Shown piece after piece: positions 45,070 to 54,043 of a stretch of 64,000 nucleotides of DNA. The translations under genes and the position numbers were made by a program. Origin of the DNA: CAVZMO01 sp963776195. Its GTDB lineage: Bacteria > Nitrospirota > Thermodesulfovibrionia > Thermodesulfovibrionales > SM23-35. The notes below the pieces were generated by a model. The model did no database searches. It was not told where the DNA came from and saw only the letters and a program-made list of their open reading frames with translations. Position 1 is the first letter of the stretch. Each line of letters starts with the position of its first letter. The stretch lies in the NCBI GenBank assembly GCA_963776195.1, contig CAVZMO010000014.1:124001-188000 (forward strand). Reading direction: 5' to 3'.

Positions 45070-45281
45070 GATGAAGAAATATTTAAGAATTGAACAGCCG
45101 TCACTTTGCGGACTCGTAAGAGTTTTCAATGAAAATACCCTGTTTATTGCAGGACGTAGCATTAACTAAGAAGTTCTATTTTCTTTCACCGCGAGTTTTC
45201 AGAAACAAAGTCCAATCGACAAGGCTTACCAGAAGTTCTCTTATTAATTCTAATGTTTTTGGGTCGGTAACCCTGCCGTCT
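45070..45281. repeat. 212-bp direct repeat, copy 2
   Basis: Same orientation as copy 1 at 44006, about 96% identical. Contains the truncated FMN-reductase C-terminus on the minus strand (stop at 45176). Confidence 0.88.
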
Positions 45282-45585
45282 CGGCAGCTAATTGCACAAA
45301 TGGAAGCCCCGGCCCCTCTCGCTTCTTTATCCGGAAGCAGGTCGTTCTCCATGCGTTCAGTGCAAGACATCGACGAGAAGCAGTTCGGCATCACCATCAG
45401 CAGAAATATGTATATCCATTGCTCCCAGGACTTCGGCTGCTCCAAGGACAGCGATTCTGTTGCCGTTTGCTTCCACGGAATCTCCTTGTTGTCATTATTT
45501 TGAGACTACTTATAACTTCACTCGCTCTATTTTTTGCCAACTCTTCAATCTGCTTGTATAATGCTTATATGGAGAACAGAAGAAT

Positions 45586-47694
45586 ATGAGGGACAAGCTT
45601 TCTGCCAATATGCCGGAGAGACTGTCCGGACTCGTTGATATCGCTTATAACCTCTGGTGGAGCTGGCATCCGGCGGCGAGAATGCTCTTCAAAACAATGT
45701 ATCGCGTTGCCTGGAAAGAGAGCGGCCATAATCCGATCCAGATGTTAAGAGATCTGCCGGTAGACTTCTTAAAAAATCTCGAAAGCAACGCCGACTATTT
45801 GCACCAGTATGACGATGTTCTGGCAAAATTCCGCGGGGACATCGAAAAAAAGGTATGCTGGTTTGCGGAGAATATTGCCGGAGAGGGTTGTCTGCCGATA
45901 GCGTTTTTTTCGGCTGAATACGGTCTGCATCACTCACTGCCGTTTTATGCAGGCGGCTTAGGTTTTTTGGCGGGAGATTATATCAAGGAATGCAGTGATC
46001 TCGGTATACCCATGGTGGCAGTGGGATTCCTGTATCCTGAAGGTTATTTGCGCCAGAAGATGCGCATGGACGGTTGGCAGGAGACCGTTGATGAAGTGCT
46101 CGACAGGGAAGCCGCGCCGATCCAAAGGGTGCTGAACGAAAAGGGTGAGCAGCTCACCGTACAAGTGCCCTTTCTCGAACCGCCGGTCTATGTCGCTGTA
46201 TGGAAAGCGGAAGTCGGGAGAATTCCCCTGTACCTGATGGATATGGATATTGAGATCAACGAACCGTGGAACAGGACGGTCGCTTACCATCTTTATGTCG
46301 GCGACATCGAGCAACGGCTGCGCCAGGAAATAGTGCTCGGGATAGGGGGCATAGCTATCCTCAAGGCTATGGGCATCAGGCATTCCGTACTGCACCTGAA
46401 CGAAGGACATTGCGCCTTTGCATTGCTGGAGCGTATCAGGGAGCGGATAGAGGGAGAAGGTATGCGTTTTGAAGATGCCGTTGAAAAGGTGAGGGGCACA
46501 ACGATTTTTACCACCCATACCCCTGTCCCGGCAGGACATGATGTTTTCCCCTTTCATCTCATGGATAAATATTTCAGCCGGTGCTATCCTTATTTGGGTC
46601 TGGACCGCGACGCCTTTCTCAAGCTGGGAATTCATCCGGCTGAGCCTGCTTCCGGCTTCAATATGACCGCTTTTTGCCTTAAAATGTCACATTATCATAA
46701 CGCCGTCAGTAAGAGACATGGTGAGGTGGCCCGCCGAATGTGGCAGTCTCTTTGGCCTGACAAGAAAGAGGAGGATGTCCCTATCGATTCTATCACCAAC
46801 GGAATCCATGTCCCCACATGGATAGAACCAAAAATGCAGCTTCTTCTGGACAAATATCTTGGACAGAACTGGCTGGAAAACCATGATAATCCCAAAATAT
46901 GGGACCTTATCGATAACATACCCGATAAAGAATTATGGGAAGTCCATTACTGGCTGAAGATAAAACTTATTAATTACATCAGGGAGCAGGCACGCATAAG
47001 GTGGACAATAAACAGGGTGAACCCCGTTAATATCATAACCGGCGGCACCTTGCTCGATACCACGACCCTTACGATCGGTTTTGCCCGGCGCTTTGCTGCT
47101 TACAAAAGAGCTGACCTTGTATTCCACAACCTCGACCGCTTGAAGAAGATTCTGATTGATCGGTGGAGACCTATCCAGATTATATACGCCGGAAAGGCGC
47201 ATGCTGCGGATGACGAAGGGAAAAGGATACTCCAGCGGATCTTTGAATTTGCTCATGACCCTGAACTTGGAGGGAGGATCGCCGTTGTCGAAAACTATGA
47301 TGAGCAGCTGGCCCAGTATATGGTTCACGGCGTCGACCTCTGGCTCAATAATCCCATCCCGCCACTGGAGGCCTGCGGAACGAGTGGAATGAAGGCGTCG
47401 CTTAATGGTGTGCCGCATCTGAGCATTCTCGACGGATGGTGGATAGAAGGGTTTAATGGCAGAAACGGATGGGCCTTTGAAGGGAAAGGAGATGATGAAG
47501 ATGCGGAGGCTATTTATGATCTTCTGGAGAGGGAGATTATTCCGTTATTTTATAAGGTAGACGGGACAGGTGCTTCAACGGATTGGGTCAAGGTGATAAA
47601 ACAGGCGATGAAGAGTAACGGCCCTATATTCAGTGCGCGGAGAATGGTTAAAGAGTATGCAACAAAGTTTTATCAACATGCATTGAAAGCATAA
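45586..47694 (+). CDS. glgP: Alpha-glucan (glycogen/maltodextrin) phosphorylase
   Basis: A 702-aa GT35 phosphorylase of the TIGR02094 type, which releases glucose-1-phosphate from alpha-1,4-glucans. Landmarks: ISGLVDIAYNLWWSWHP-like start (LVDIAYNLWWSWHP), FFSAEYGLHHSLPFYAGGLGFLAGD, HLNEGHCAFALLE, FTTHTPVPAGHD, SITNGIHVPTWI, FARRFAAYKRADL, and the PLP-lysine motif ACGTSGMKASLNGVPHLSILDGWW. This class is shorter than E. coli MalP/GlgP (~800 aa) and lacks its N-terminal regulatory part. ATG 45586 follows GGAGAACAG. Monocistronic, then usp. Confidence 0.9.
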   Translation: MRDKLSANMPERLSGLVDIAYNLWWSWHPAARMLFKTMYRVAWKESGHNPIQMLRDLPVDFLKNLESNADYLHQYDDVLAKFRGDIEKKVCWFAENIAGEGCLPIAFFSAEYGLHHSLPFYAGGLGFLAGDYIKECSDLGIPMVAVGFLYPEGYLRQKMRMDGWQETVDEVLDREAAPIQRVLNEKGEQLTVQVPFLEPPVYVAVWKAEVGRIPLYLMDMDIEINEPWNRTVAYHLYVGDIEQRLRQEIVLGIGGIAILKAMGIRHSVLHLNEGHCAFALLERIRERIEGEGMRFEDAVEKVRGTTIFTTHTPVPAGHDVFPFHLMDKYFSRCYPYLGLDRDAFLKLGIHPAEPASGFNMTAFCLKMSHYHNAVSKRHGEVARRMWQSLWPDKKEEDVPIDSITNGIHVPTWIEPKMQLLLDKYLGQNWLENHDNPKIWDLIDNIPDKELWEVHYWLKIKLINYIREQARIRWTINRVNPVNIITGGTLLDTTTLTIGFARRFAAYKRADLVFHNLDRLKKILIDRWRPIQIIYAGKAHAADDEGKRILQRIFEFAHDPELGGRIAVVENYDEQLAQYMVHGVDLWLNNPIPPLEACGTSGMKASLNGVPHLSILDGWWIEGFNGRNGWAFEGKGDDEDAEAIYDLLEREIIPLFYKVDGTGASTDWVKVIKQAMKSNGPIFSARRMVKEYATKFYQHALKA

Positions 47695-47751
47695 GGAAGA
47701 ATTAAGAAAGGCCTTTGACCACGGCATTCCTCAAGACAAAATTATATATCC

Positions 47752-47767
47752 ATTAAGATATCTTAAT
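47752..47767. promoter_or_regulatory. Perfect 16-bp palindrome upstream of usp
   Basis: ATTAAGATATCTTAAT, directly before the AAAGGAGG ribosome site of the usp gene at 47783, in a place where a repressor would block transcription or the RNA could mask the start. Confidence 0.45.
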
Positions 47768-47782
47768 CAAAAAGGAGGTTTT

Positions 47783-48232
47783 ATGATTTCAAAAATTCTT
47801 GTTCCGACGGACGGCTCAAAGCCGGCGAAAAAATCCATCGAATATGCGGTACATTTTGCCGAACAGGTGGGTGCAACGATAGTTTTACTGAGTGTAATAG
47901 ATAGGAGTTTGGTTGTGCCGCAGACGATACCTGTTTCACCAAATGCAACGAAACTGATCGAACCGCTCGCGGATTATCTAAAACGGGCTGCCGGAGCGTA
48001 TCTTGACGACGCCGAGGAATTATGCAGGAAATTTGGTGTGCAATCGAAAAAGGTCCTCAGGTCGGGACATCCCGTCGAAGAGATCGTAAAGGAGGCCCAG
48101 AAATCGAGGGTTGATCTTATTATAATCGGTTCGCACGGCAGAAGCGCTCTAAAAGCGGCAGTTCTCGGAAGTGTTACCTTCGGAATCATTAACAAAGAGA
48201 TAAAGGTCCCCGTTCTTGTAGTAAGAAAGTGA
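47783..48232 (+). CDS. Universal stress protein, single domain
   Basis: A 149-aa UspA protein: ISKILVPTDGSKPAKKSIEYAVHFAE at the N-terminus, and the ATP loop IIIGSHGRSALKAAVLGSVTFGIINKEIKVPVLVV at the end, with the G-x2-G-x9-G-S pattern intact. Strong AAAGGAGG ribosome site. Not part of the central stress locus; it stands between glgP and ilvC, preceded by a perfect palindrome that may be an operator. Confidence 0.88.
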   Translation: MISKILVPTDGSKPAKKSIEYAVHFAEQVGATIVLLSVIDRSLVVPQTIPVSPNATKLIEPLADYLKRAAGAYLDDAEELCRKFGVQSKKVLRSGHPVEEIVKEAQKSRVDLIIIGSHGRSALKAAVLGSVTFGIINKEIKVPVLVVRK

Positions 48233-48290
48233 TAAGTTGTAATATAATATCCATTGTTCATTTCAACTTACTTTTTTATAGGAGGGTACT

Positions 48291-49310
48291 GTGGTCAAAA
48301 TTTATTACGATAAAGATGCGGACAAAAAGATCTTGAAGGGGAAGAAAGTTGCCGTTATGGGTTATGGGAGCCAGGGACACGCCCATGCGAACAATCTTAA
48401 AGAAAGCGGTGTTGACGTTATCATAGGCGTCAAGCAAGGCGGGCCGGGGTGGGAAAAGGCCGGGAAAGCAGGCTTTAGGGTCTTTGTTCCTTCGGATGCC
48501 GCAAAGAAAGCCGACGTCATCATGATGCTCGTCCCCGATGAATATATGGCGGATATCTATAAGGCGGAGATAGCCCCGAATATCAAGAAAGGTGCTTATC
48601 TCGGCTTTGCGCATGGCTTTAATATTCATTTCGGACAGATAGTACCTCCTGCGGATGTGAATGTCTTCATGGTGGCTCCGAAAGGTCCGGGCCACCTCGT
48701 CAGGTCCGAATATGTGAAGGGAAGCGGAGTGCCCTGCCTGATAGCGATCAACCAGGACCCCTCAAAGAATGCAAAAGATGTCGCACTCGCTTATTCATCC
48801 GCGATCGGAGGGGGAAGGGCGGGTGTCATAGAAACGACCTTCAGGGAAGAGACCGAGACGGACCTGTTCGGAGAGCAGGTTGTTCTCTGCGGCGGGCTGA
48901 CCTCTCTGATTACCGCCGGCTATGAGACCCTTGTTGAAGCAGGTTATTCTCCGGAGATGGCTTATTTTGAATGCCTCCATGAGGTGAAACTGATTGTCGA
49001 CCTCATTTACGAAGGCGGTATTTCGAATATGAGATACTCCATAAGCAATACCGCACAATACGGTGACCTCACGAGGGGGCCCAGGATTATCACTGAAGAA
49101 ACAAAGAAAGAAATGAAGAAGATACTGGAAGAGATACAATCAGGAATGTTCGCCAAAGAGTGGATTCTGGAGTGCAGAGCGAACAAACCTATGTTCAATG
49201 CACTTACGAAAAAGGGGGAGGGGCACCCTATAGAAGACGTCGGTGCAAAGCTGAGGGCTATGATGCCGTGGCTTAAAAAGGGGAAACTCGTAGATAGATC
49301 AAAGGCGTGA
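48291..49310 (+). CDS. ilvC: Ketol-acid reductoisomerase (class I)
   Basis: A 339-aa enzyme of branched-chain amino acid synthesis, converting acetolactate or acetohydroxybutyrate with NADPH and Mg2+. GYGSQGHAHANNL (residues 24-36) is the cofactor-binding start, followed by MLVPDEYMADIY, GFAHGFNIHFGQI, VAPKGPGHLVRSEY, and the metal-site FREETETDLFGEQVVLCGG and CLHEVKLIVDLIYEGG. The cofactor loop (GVKQGGPGW) lacks the usual arginine/serine pair of E. coli-type enzymes, which may alter NADPH preference. GTG start with AGGAGG upstream; the stop overlaps psd by 4 bases. Confidence 0.93.
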   Translation: MVKIYYDKDADKKILKGKKVAVMGYGSQGHAHANNLKESGVDVIIGVKQGGPGWEKAGKAGFRVFVPSDAAKKADVIMMLVPDEYMADIYKAEIAPNIKKGAYLGFAHGFNIHFGQIVPPADVNVFMVAPKGPGHLVRSEYVKGSGVPCLIAINQDPSKNAKDVALAYSSAIGGGRAGVIETTFREETETDLFGEQVVLCGGLTSLITAGYETLVEAGYSPEMAYFECLHEVKLIVDLIYEGGISNMRYSISNTAQYGDLTRGPRIITEETKKEMKKILEEIQSGMFAKEWILECRANKPMFNALTKKGEGHPIEDVGAKLRAMMPWLKKGKLVDRSKA

Positions 49311-49981
49311 TTAAATTCGCGCCGGAAGGCCGTCCGTTTATCTTCGGCTCCCTTCTCCTAACAGTTATTGTATCGACATTGCTGGTTGCGGGATGGAGAG
49401 CCGGAAACAGTGAGACGGTTCTTTACATCCTTGTTTTTGCCTTCTCTCTTTTTCTGGTACTTACCCTTTTTATGGCCTTTTTCTTCAGGGACCCCGACAG
49501 GGTTATCCCCGGGGGGAAAGGCCTGTTTGTTTCGCCCGCAGACGGAAGGATAATAGTCATAAAGGACGTCATTGAAAAAGACTACCTGAAGATTCCGACA
49601 AAACAAATCAGCATATTCATGTCGCCCCTTGATGTTCACGTAAACCGTTCTCCCTGTGACGGCAAAGTGAGAGTTGTTCACTATTCCCGCGGCAAATTCA
49701 TGGCCGCCTATAAAGACGAATCGTCAATCAAGAATGAAAATATTGTTATGGTTCTCGAAGGGGAGCAAGGAGGGGTGCTCGTCAGACAGGTCGCAGGCTT
49801 TCTTGCGAGGAGGGCTGTTTGCAGGGCAAAGGTCGGCGACATGCTGAAACGCGGCGAAAGATACGGCATCATAAAATTCAGTTCCCGGCTTGACGTCTAT
49901 CTGCCGCAGGATGCCGAGATCAGGGTTAAAATCGGCGATAAGGTGAGGGCGGGAGAAACGGTAATTGCTTCTATTCAGTGA
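49307..49981 (+). CDS. psd: Phosphatidylserine decarboxylase, short type
   Basis: A 224-aa membrane enzyme making phosphatidylethanolamine; it is usually cleaved at an LGST/FGS motif to create the pyruvoyl group. Membrane helices at 13-30 and 37-57; FMSPLDVHVNRSPCDGKV is the catalytic Asp-His segment, and YSRGKFMAAYKDESSIKNENIVMVL follows. At the cleavage site the expected FGS is FSS (GIIKFSSRLDVYLP), so the glycine before the scissile bond is replaced by serine. Its GTG overlaps the ilvC stop (GTGA). pssA, often next, is not here. Confidence 0.82.
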   Translation: MIKFAPEGRPFIFGSLLLTVIVSTLLVAGWRAGNSETVLYILVFAFSLFLVLTLFMAFFFRDPDRVIPGGKGLFVSPADGRIIVIKDVIEKDYLKIPTKQISIFMSPLDVHVNRSPCDGKVRVVHYSRGKFMAAYKDESSIKNENIVMVLEGEQGGVLVRQVAGFLARRAVCRAKVGDMLKRGERYGIIKFSSRLDVYLPQDAEIRVKIGDKVRAGETVIASIQ

Positions 49982-49982
49982 A

Positions 49983-50005
49983 AGGGCCTAAATCGCCCTG
50001 GTCTT
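49983..50005. terminator. Possible terminator between psd and the convergent mocA-like gene
   Basis: AGGGC-CTAAATC-GCCCT followed by GGTCTTTTATTTT; short stem, T-rich tail. Confidence 0.5.
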
Positions 50006-50611
50006 TTATTTTCCACCGAAAGTCTTTAGAGACATGTGCCGGATCATCATGTCGTAATCCTTCTCCGTATCCATGTCGAGCAGAATCCCTTCATCCTGAA
50101 CCGGTACTAACCGTATCCTTCCGTTATCCTTATGCACGATTTCCTTCAAAGTAAACCCCTGAAAGACCTCATTTGCGCACTGTTTTGGAAACACGCATGG
50201 ATGTCCTCTTTTGTTTTTATATGTAGGGATGAGAATTTTATCGGGTTCTTTCTTGTGCCGCGCGACAAGCTTTCTTACCGTATTTACCGATACCAGAGGA
50301 TAATCAGAAAGATGGATCAGTACACCTGACGTTGCACGCGCACTTCTAAGACCTATTCTTACCGATTCCGCCATTTCACTTGACGGTTCATTATTGAATA
50401 GAACGGTTAACGGAAGGTCGCGTATCGCCTCCATTATTTCGGTCACCCGTGGATTGAGCACAACGACAATATCTCCTATCCCAGCCCCGATAATGGTGTC
50501 GAGGCAGTGTCTCATGACCGGTTTCCCGCTGAGGGGAAGGAGTTGCTTTAACGTCTCCATTCTCCTTGATTGACCCGCTGCGAGCAGTATGGCCGAAACC
50601 TGCAAGGTCAT
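50006..50611 (-). CDS. mocA: Molybdenum cofactor nucleotidyltransferase (MocA/MobA-like)
   Basis: A 201-aa NTP-transferase fold protein. SAILLAAGQSRRM is the nucleotide-binding loop with Lys in METLKQLLPLSGKPVMRH, VLIHLSDYPLVS holds the metal aspartate, and IPTYKNKRGHPCVFPKQ is the conserved RGHP segment of MocA-like enzymes that add CMP to molybdopterin for the xanthine-oxidase family. It is last in a five-gene minus-strand operon with the hydroxylase subunits and XdhC, and overlaps xdhC by 4 bases. Cytidylyl specificity follows from the partner enzyme, not from the sequence alone. Confidence 0.85.
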   Translation of the reverse strand: MTLQVSAILLAAGQSRRMETLKQLLPLSGKPVMRHCLDTIIGAGIGDIVVVLNPRVTEIMEAIRDLPLTVLFNNEPSSEMAESVRIGLRSARATSGVLIHLSDYPLVSVNTVRKLVARHKKEPDKILIPTYKNKRGHPCVFPKQCANEVFQGFTLKEIVHKDNGRIRLVPVQDEGILLDMDTEKDYDMMIRHMSLKTFGGK

Positions 50612-51369
50612 TTCCGTCTCCTATGCTGGATGATTTGGGCCATAATGCTTATCGCTATTTCCTCGGGGGACACTGATCCTATCGGCAGCCCTACAGGAGT
50701 AATAACTCTATTGATATCATCTTTTGAGAACCCTCCCTTCCTGAGATTATCGAAGAGAAGGGCTTTTTTACGCTTGCTGCCTAAAAGACCGATATATCCC
50801 GCCTCTGTCTTTAATGCTCCCTTCAGCGCCTCAAGATCATTGTTGTGGCCTCGCGTGGCTATCACAATATATGTATTTCTGTCTAAAGAAGCTTTTGAGA
50901 ATACATTTTCAAAATCACTCACCAGGATATCAGAGGCATCGGGTAAGTTATTTGCGTTTGCATACTCTTCCCGGTCATCGGCGACAGTAACCCTGAACCC
51001 GGCAAATTTCGCAATGGCGGAAAGGGATTTTCCCACATGGCCTGCGCCAAGGATCAAAATATGGGGTTCGGGTCCAATCGGTTCGATATAAACAAGGATT
51101 CTGCCTCCGCATACCAGACCGCCGTGCTTTTCCGTAAGCTGAAAGGGGATTGTCCGCGGCAAGCCGTCTTTGATCGCCATTAAAGCGGATTGGATCACCT
51201 CCGCCTCGATGCACCCTCCTCCCAGCGTTCCGACAACAGAACCGTCTGCTTTAACGAGCATTTTTGCCCCTTCCTTCTGAGGAGAAGACCCGGCGCTCTG
51301 AACAATCGTTGCAAGGGCAAACGCTTTACCTTCTCTCTTTATCCTGACAAGCTCTTCGTAAATATCCAC
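50608..51369 (-). CDS. xdhC: XdhC/CoxI-family molybdenum cofactor insertion protein
   Basis: A 253-aa chaperone that binds the sulfurated cofactor and inserts it into xanthine-dehydrogenase-type enzymes. SAGSSPQKEGAKMLV and VVGTLGGGCIEAEVI (with the conserved Cys) form the XdhC/CoxI domain; the C-terminal half is Rossmann-like (HILILGAGHVGKSLSAIAKFAGF, ADDREEYAN, VIATRGHNNDLEAL, YIGLLGSKRKK, PVGLPIGSVSPEEIAISIMAQII). The GTG start shares one base with the iorB stop (TAGTG). It lies between the large hydroxylase subunit and mocA, which fits its job. Confidence 0.9.
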   Translation of the reverse strand: MDIYEELVRIKREGKAFALATIVQSAGSSPQKEGAKMLVKADGSVVGTLGGGCIEAEVIQSALMAIKDGLPRTIPFQLTEKHGGLVCGGRILVYIEPIGPEPHILILGAGHVGKSLSAIAKFAGFRVTVADDREEYANANNLPDASDILVSDFENVFSKASLDRNTYIVIATRGHNNDLEALKGALKTEAGYIGLLGSKRKKALLFDNLRKGGFSKDDINRVITPVGLPIGSVSPEEIAISIMAQIIQHRRRK

Positions 51370-53537
51370 TATGCTGTCTTAAGCGCCGTCTTCACCGTTT
51401 CGGGGCTCATCGGCAGTTTTCTCACCCTTATCTTTGCTGCGCGAAAGACCGCATTCGCCACAGCCGGCGCAATAGGAGGCACACCCGGTTCGCCTATTCC
51501 TCCCAGGGCTTCATTGCTCAGGACGATATGGATTTCAATTTCAGGAGCATCGTTTATTCTGAGTATCGGGTAGTTGTTGTAATTGGACGATTTCACGCCG
51601 CCTGAGGCAAAGTCGATTTTTTCCATCAAGCCTGCGCTCAACCCCATTATTATTCCGCCCTCCATCTGTGCCCTGATAGTGTCGGGATTTACTACCCTGC
51701 CGCAGTCGACTGCGCACACAACCCTGTGCACCTTTATCAGGCCGCTGTCTTTATTGACCGATACCTCGGCCACCTGCGCGACATACGTGCCGAAGGAAAA
51801 GTGATGGGCGAGTCCCAGTGCCTCGCCTTTTTGCGGCGGTTTTCCCCAACCGGATTTTTCAGCAACCGTCTGGATCAGGCGGCGGGCACGGGGATTATTT
51901 TTCAGGAGGTCCAGACGGAATTCCACCGGGTCTTTCCCCGCTGCGTTGGCCATTTCGTCCATAAAGCTTTCTATGGTAAAACCGTTGTGAGAATTTCCCA
52001 CCGATCGCCAAAAACCGACAGGAACGGGTGTATCGATTTGCACAAATTCAACCCTAAAATTGGGGAACTCATAGGGGGTCTCTTCAATGCCGTCAACAGA
52101 TGCGGGGTCGATTCCGTTTTTGATGCGTTCCGGCATGACACGGCCAAAGATAGAAGGAACAGCGATTCTGTGAGACCATGCCGTGAGTTTCCCCTTGTCA
52201 TCGAGACCGCCCTCGATTCTGCTGATATTTCCCGGACGAAAATAGTCATTCCCTATGTCTTCTTCCCTTTTCCAAATCACCTTTACCGGTCTGGACGCAG
52301 CCTTTGAAGCCTCAATCGCCTCCTCGGCAAAGTCTGTTTCAAAGCGCCGTCCAAAGCCCGTTCCCAGAAACGTGGTGTGCACACGTATCTGCTCCGGCTT
52401 TAGTCCGGTCAATTTCTTTGCGAGTTCAAAAACGCCTGTCTGGTTTTGTGTCGGCAGCCAAACGTCACAGGAGTCTTTCTTGACCGACGCGGTGCAGTTC
52501 ATCGGTTCCATGTTCATGTGAGAGAGGTATGGCAGCACATACACTGCCTCAATTTTTTTTGCCGATTTTTTTAGGGCCTCCTTAGCATCCCCCTTGCTGA
52601 TCGCATTAAGCCCTTCTTTGTCAAGATGGGCGACGAAGTCCTTTTCCAGGGTTTCGTTGTTCATCGAGGGACGGACGCCTGGGCCCCACGTGGTTTTGAG
52701 TGCCCTTTTCCCCTCCCATGCTGCATCGATGGTATCGGCACACACGGCAACACCTCTGCCGATAAGAGTTATGTTCCGTACGCCGGGGATTTTCTCAGCA
52801 GATTCGGTATCGTATGAAATTACCTTCGCTCCAAAGGCAGGCGGTCGCTCAATAGTCCCATAGAGCATATCTTTTATCTGGACATCTATGCCGAATACGG
52901 CTCTCCCGTTGACTTTTTCTATAACGTCCAGACGTTCAACTGGAGTGCCGATGAGAGTGAATTGCCCCGTCTTCTTTAACTTCGGATTTTTCGGCAATTG
53001 CAGTCGGGCGGCCTTCCCGGTAAGCTTTCCATAAGTGAGAGTTGTTCCGTCCTTTTTGTTTCTTACCGTGCTCTTTGAGGTCTCACAATCATCTTCAGTG
53101 ACACCCCAGCTATCCGCAGCTGCTTTCACAATCATCTCCCTTGCGGCTGCCGCTGCTTCCCGCAGGGGGCCATACATATGCCGTATGCTCGTACTCCCTC
53201 CCGTTGCCTGCATCCCCCAGATTGGGTCCTTGTATTGGTCTCCTGCAAGCGCCACCTCCATCTTTATGTGTCCCCAGTCAGCGTCAATTTCATCGGCTAT
53301 GATCATTGACAGAGCAGTGTATATCCCCTGTCCCATCTCTGATTTGTTTACGAAAATGATCACATCGTTTTCGGGCATTATCTGAAGCCACGCATTCGGC
53401 ACAAAAGGAAGTGCCTTGTCTTTTTCCGTCACTGCGAATAGACGGTGGCCGAAAGGTGTGACGGAAACCGCAATGGTCAGCCCCGCGCCGGCAAGAGATT
53501 GCTTCAAGAATTCACGTCTTGTCATCGTCCCTTTCAT
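51369..53537 (-). CDS. iorB: Ior-type molybdenum hydroxylase, large (molybdopterin) subunit
   Basis: A ~722-aa subunit of the isoquinoline 1-oxidoreductase/aldehyde oxidase kind. A Tat signal (TRREFLKQSLAGAGLTIAV) marks export. Molybdopterin-binding segments: EMGQGIYTALSMIIADE, MQATGGSTSIRHMYGPLR, TFLGTGFGRRFETDFAEEA, PVGFWRSVGNSHNGF, SFGTYVAQVAEV and the active-site Glu in GIGEPGVPPIAPAVANAVF. Substrate unknown (aldehyde or N-heterocycle). I start at ATG 53537, which overlaps the iorA TGA (ATGA); an upstream extension would be read from inside iorA. The [2Fe-2S] partner is encoded immediately before it. Confidence 0.88.
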   Translation of the reverse strand: MKGTMTRREFLKQSLAGAGLTIAVSVTPFGHRLFAVTEKDKALPFVPNAWLQIMPENDVIIFVNKSEMGQGIYTALSMIIADEIDADWGHIKMEVALAGDQYKDPIWGMQATGGSTSIRHMYGPLREAAAAAREMIVKAAADSWGVTEDDCETSKSTVRNKKDGTTLTYGKLTGKAARLQLPKNPKLKKTGQFTLIGTPVERLDVIEKVNGRAVFGIDVQIKDMLYGTIERPPAFGAKVISYDTESAEKIPGVRNITLIGRGVAVCADTIDAAWEGKRALKTTWGPGVRPSMNNETLEKDFVAHLDKEGLNAISKGDAKEALKKSAKKIEAVYVLPYLSHMNMEPMNCTASVKKDSCDVWLPTQNQTGVFELAKKLTGLKPEQIRVHTTFLGTGFGRRFETDFAEEAIEASKAASRPVKVIWKREEDIGNDYFRPGNISRIEGGLDDKGKLTAWSHRIAVPSIFGRVMPERIKNGIDPASVDGIEETPYEFPNFRVEFVQIDTPVPVGFWRSVGNSHNGFTIESFMDEMANAAGKDPVEFRLDLLKNNPRARRLIQTVAEKSGWGKPPQKGEALGLAHHFSFGTYVAQVAEVSVNKDSGLIKVHRVVCAVDCGRVVNPDTIRAQMEGGIIMGLSAGLMEKIDFASGGVKSSNYNNYPILRINDAPEIEIHIVLSNEALGGIGEPGVPPIAPAVANAVFRAAKIRVRKLPMSPETVKTALKTA

Positions 53538-53986
53538 TGCTTTTTGCCCTCCTTTGCCGCAGTCTTGATCGCAATCTTGATCCTCGGATAGGTGCCACAA
53601 CGGCAGATATTCCCATTCATGTGGTCCAGGATCTCTTCGTAGGCGGGTTCCGGTTTTTCGTCAAGTAATGCTGCAGCCTGCATAATTTGTCCCGGCTGGC
53701 AGTAACCGCATTGAGGGACCTGCTCTTTTACCCACGCCTTTTTCACCGGATGACTTTCGGATAACCCTTCTATGGTAGTTATCTTTCTCCCCTGCGCTTC
53801 CTTCACCGGCGTCTGACACGATCGTTGGGCCTTCCCGTCAATGTGGACGGTGCAGGCGCCGCACAAACCGATGCCGCAACCGAATTTTGTTCCTGTCAGC
53901 TTCAAATACTCTCTGATGACCCATAGCAGGGGCACATCCGGCCTAACATCCACGCTGTGTTCTTTTTCATTGATGTTGAGTTTCAT
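53534..53986 (-). CDS. iorA: Ior-type molybdenum hydroxylase, [2Fe-2S] subunit
   Basis: A ~150-aa electron-transfer subunit. The plant-type cluster is CGIGLCGACTVHIDGKAQRSC and the second cluster CGYCQPGQIMQAAALLD with CRCGTYPRI. Of three consecutive ATGs I prefer the third (53986), 7 bases after AAGGAGGG. It is the second gene of the operon; its TGA overlaps the start of the large subunit. The enzyme should be periplasmic through the Tat signal of its partner, carried along folded. Confidence 0.92.
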   Translation of the reverse strand: MKLNINEKEHSVDVRPDVPLLWVIREYLKLTGTKFGCGIGLCGACTVHIDGKAQRSCQTPVKEAQGRKITTIEGLSESHPVKKAWVKEQVPQCGYCQPGQIMQAAALLDEKPEPAYEEILDHMNGNICRCGTYPRIKIAIKTAAKEGKKQ

Positions 53987-54043
53987 CATCATCCCTCCTT
54001 CTTCGGTTCATCTTGGTTGACGGATCAAAATGCATTTTTCCGG

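Noticed and set aside
45176..45445. A minus-strand 89-aa frame after repeat copy 2 as a real gene
   Set aside because: Only its end, inside the repeat, matches a family (FMN reductase); the rest lacks motif and the true N-terminal domain. Treated as a remnant.
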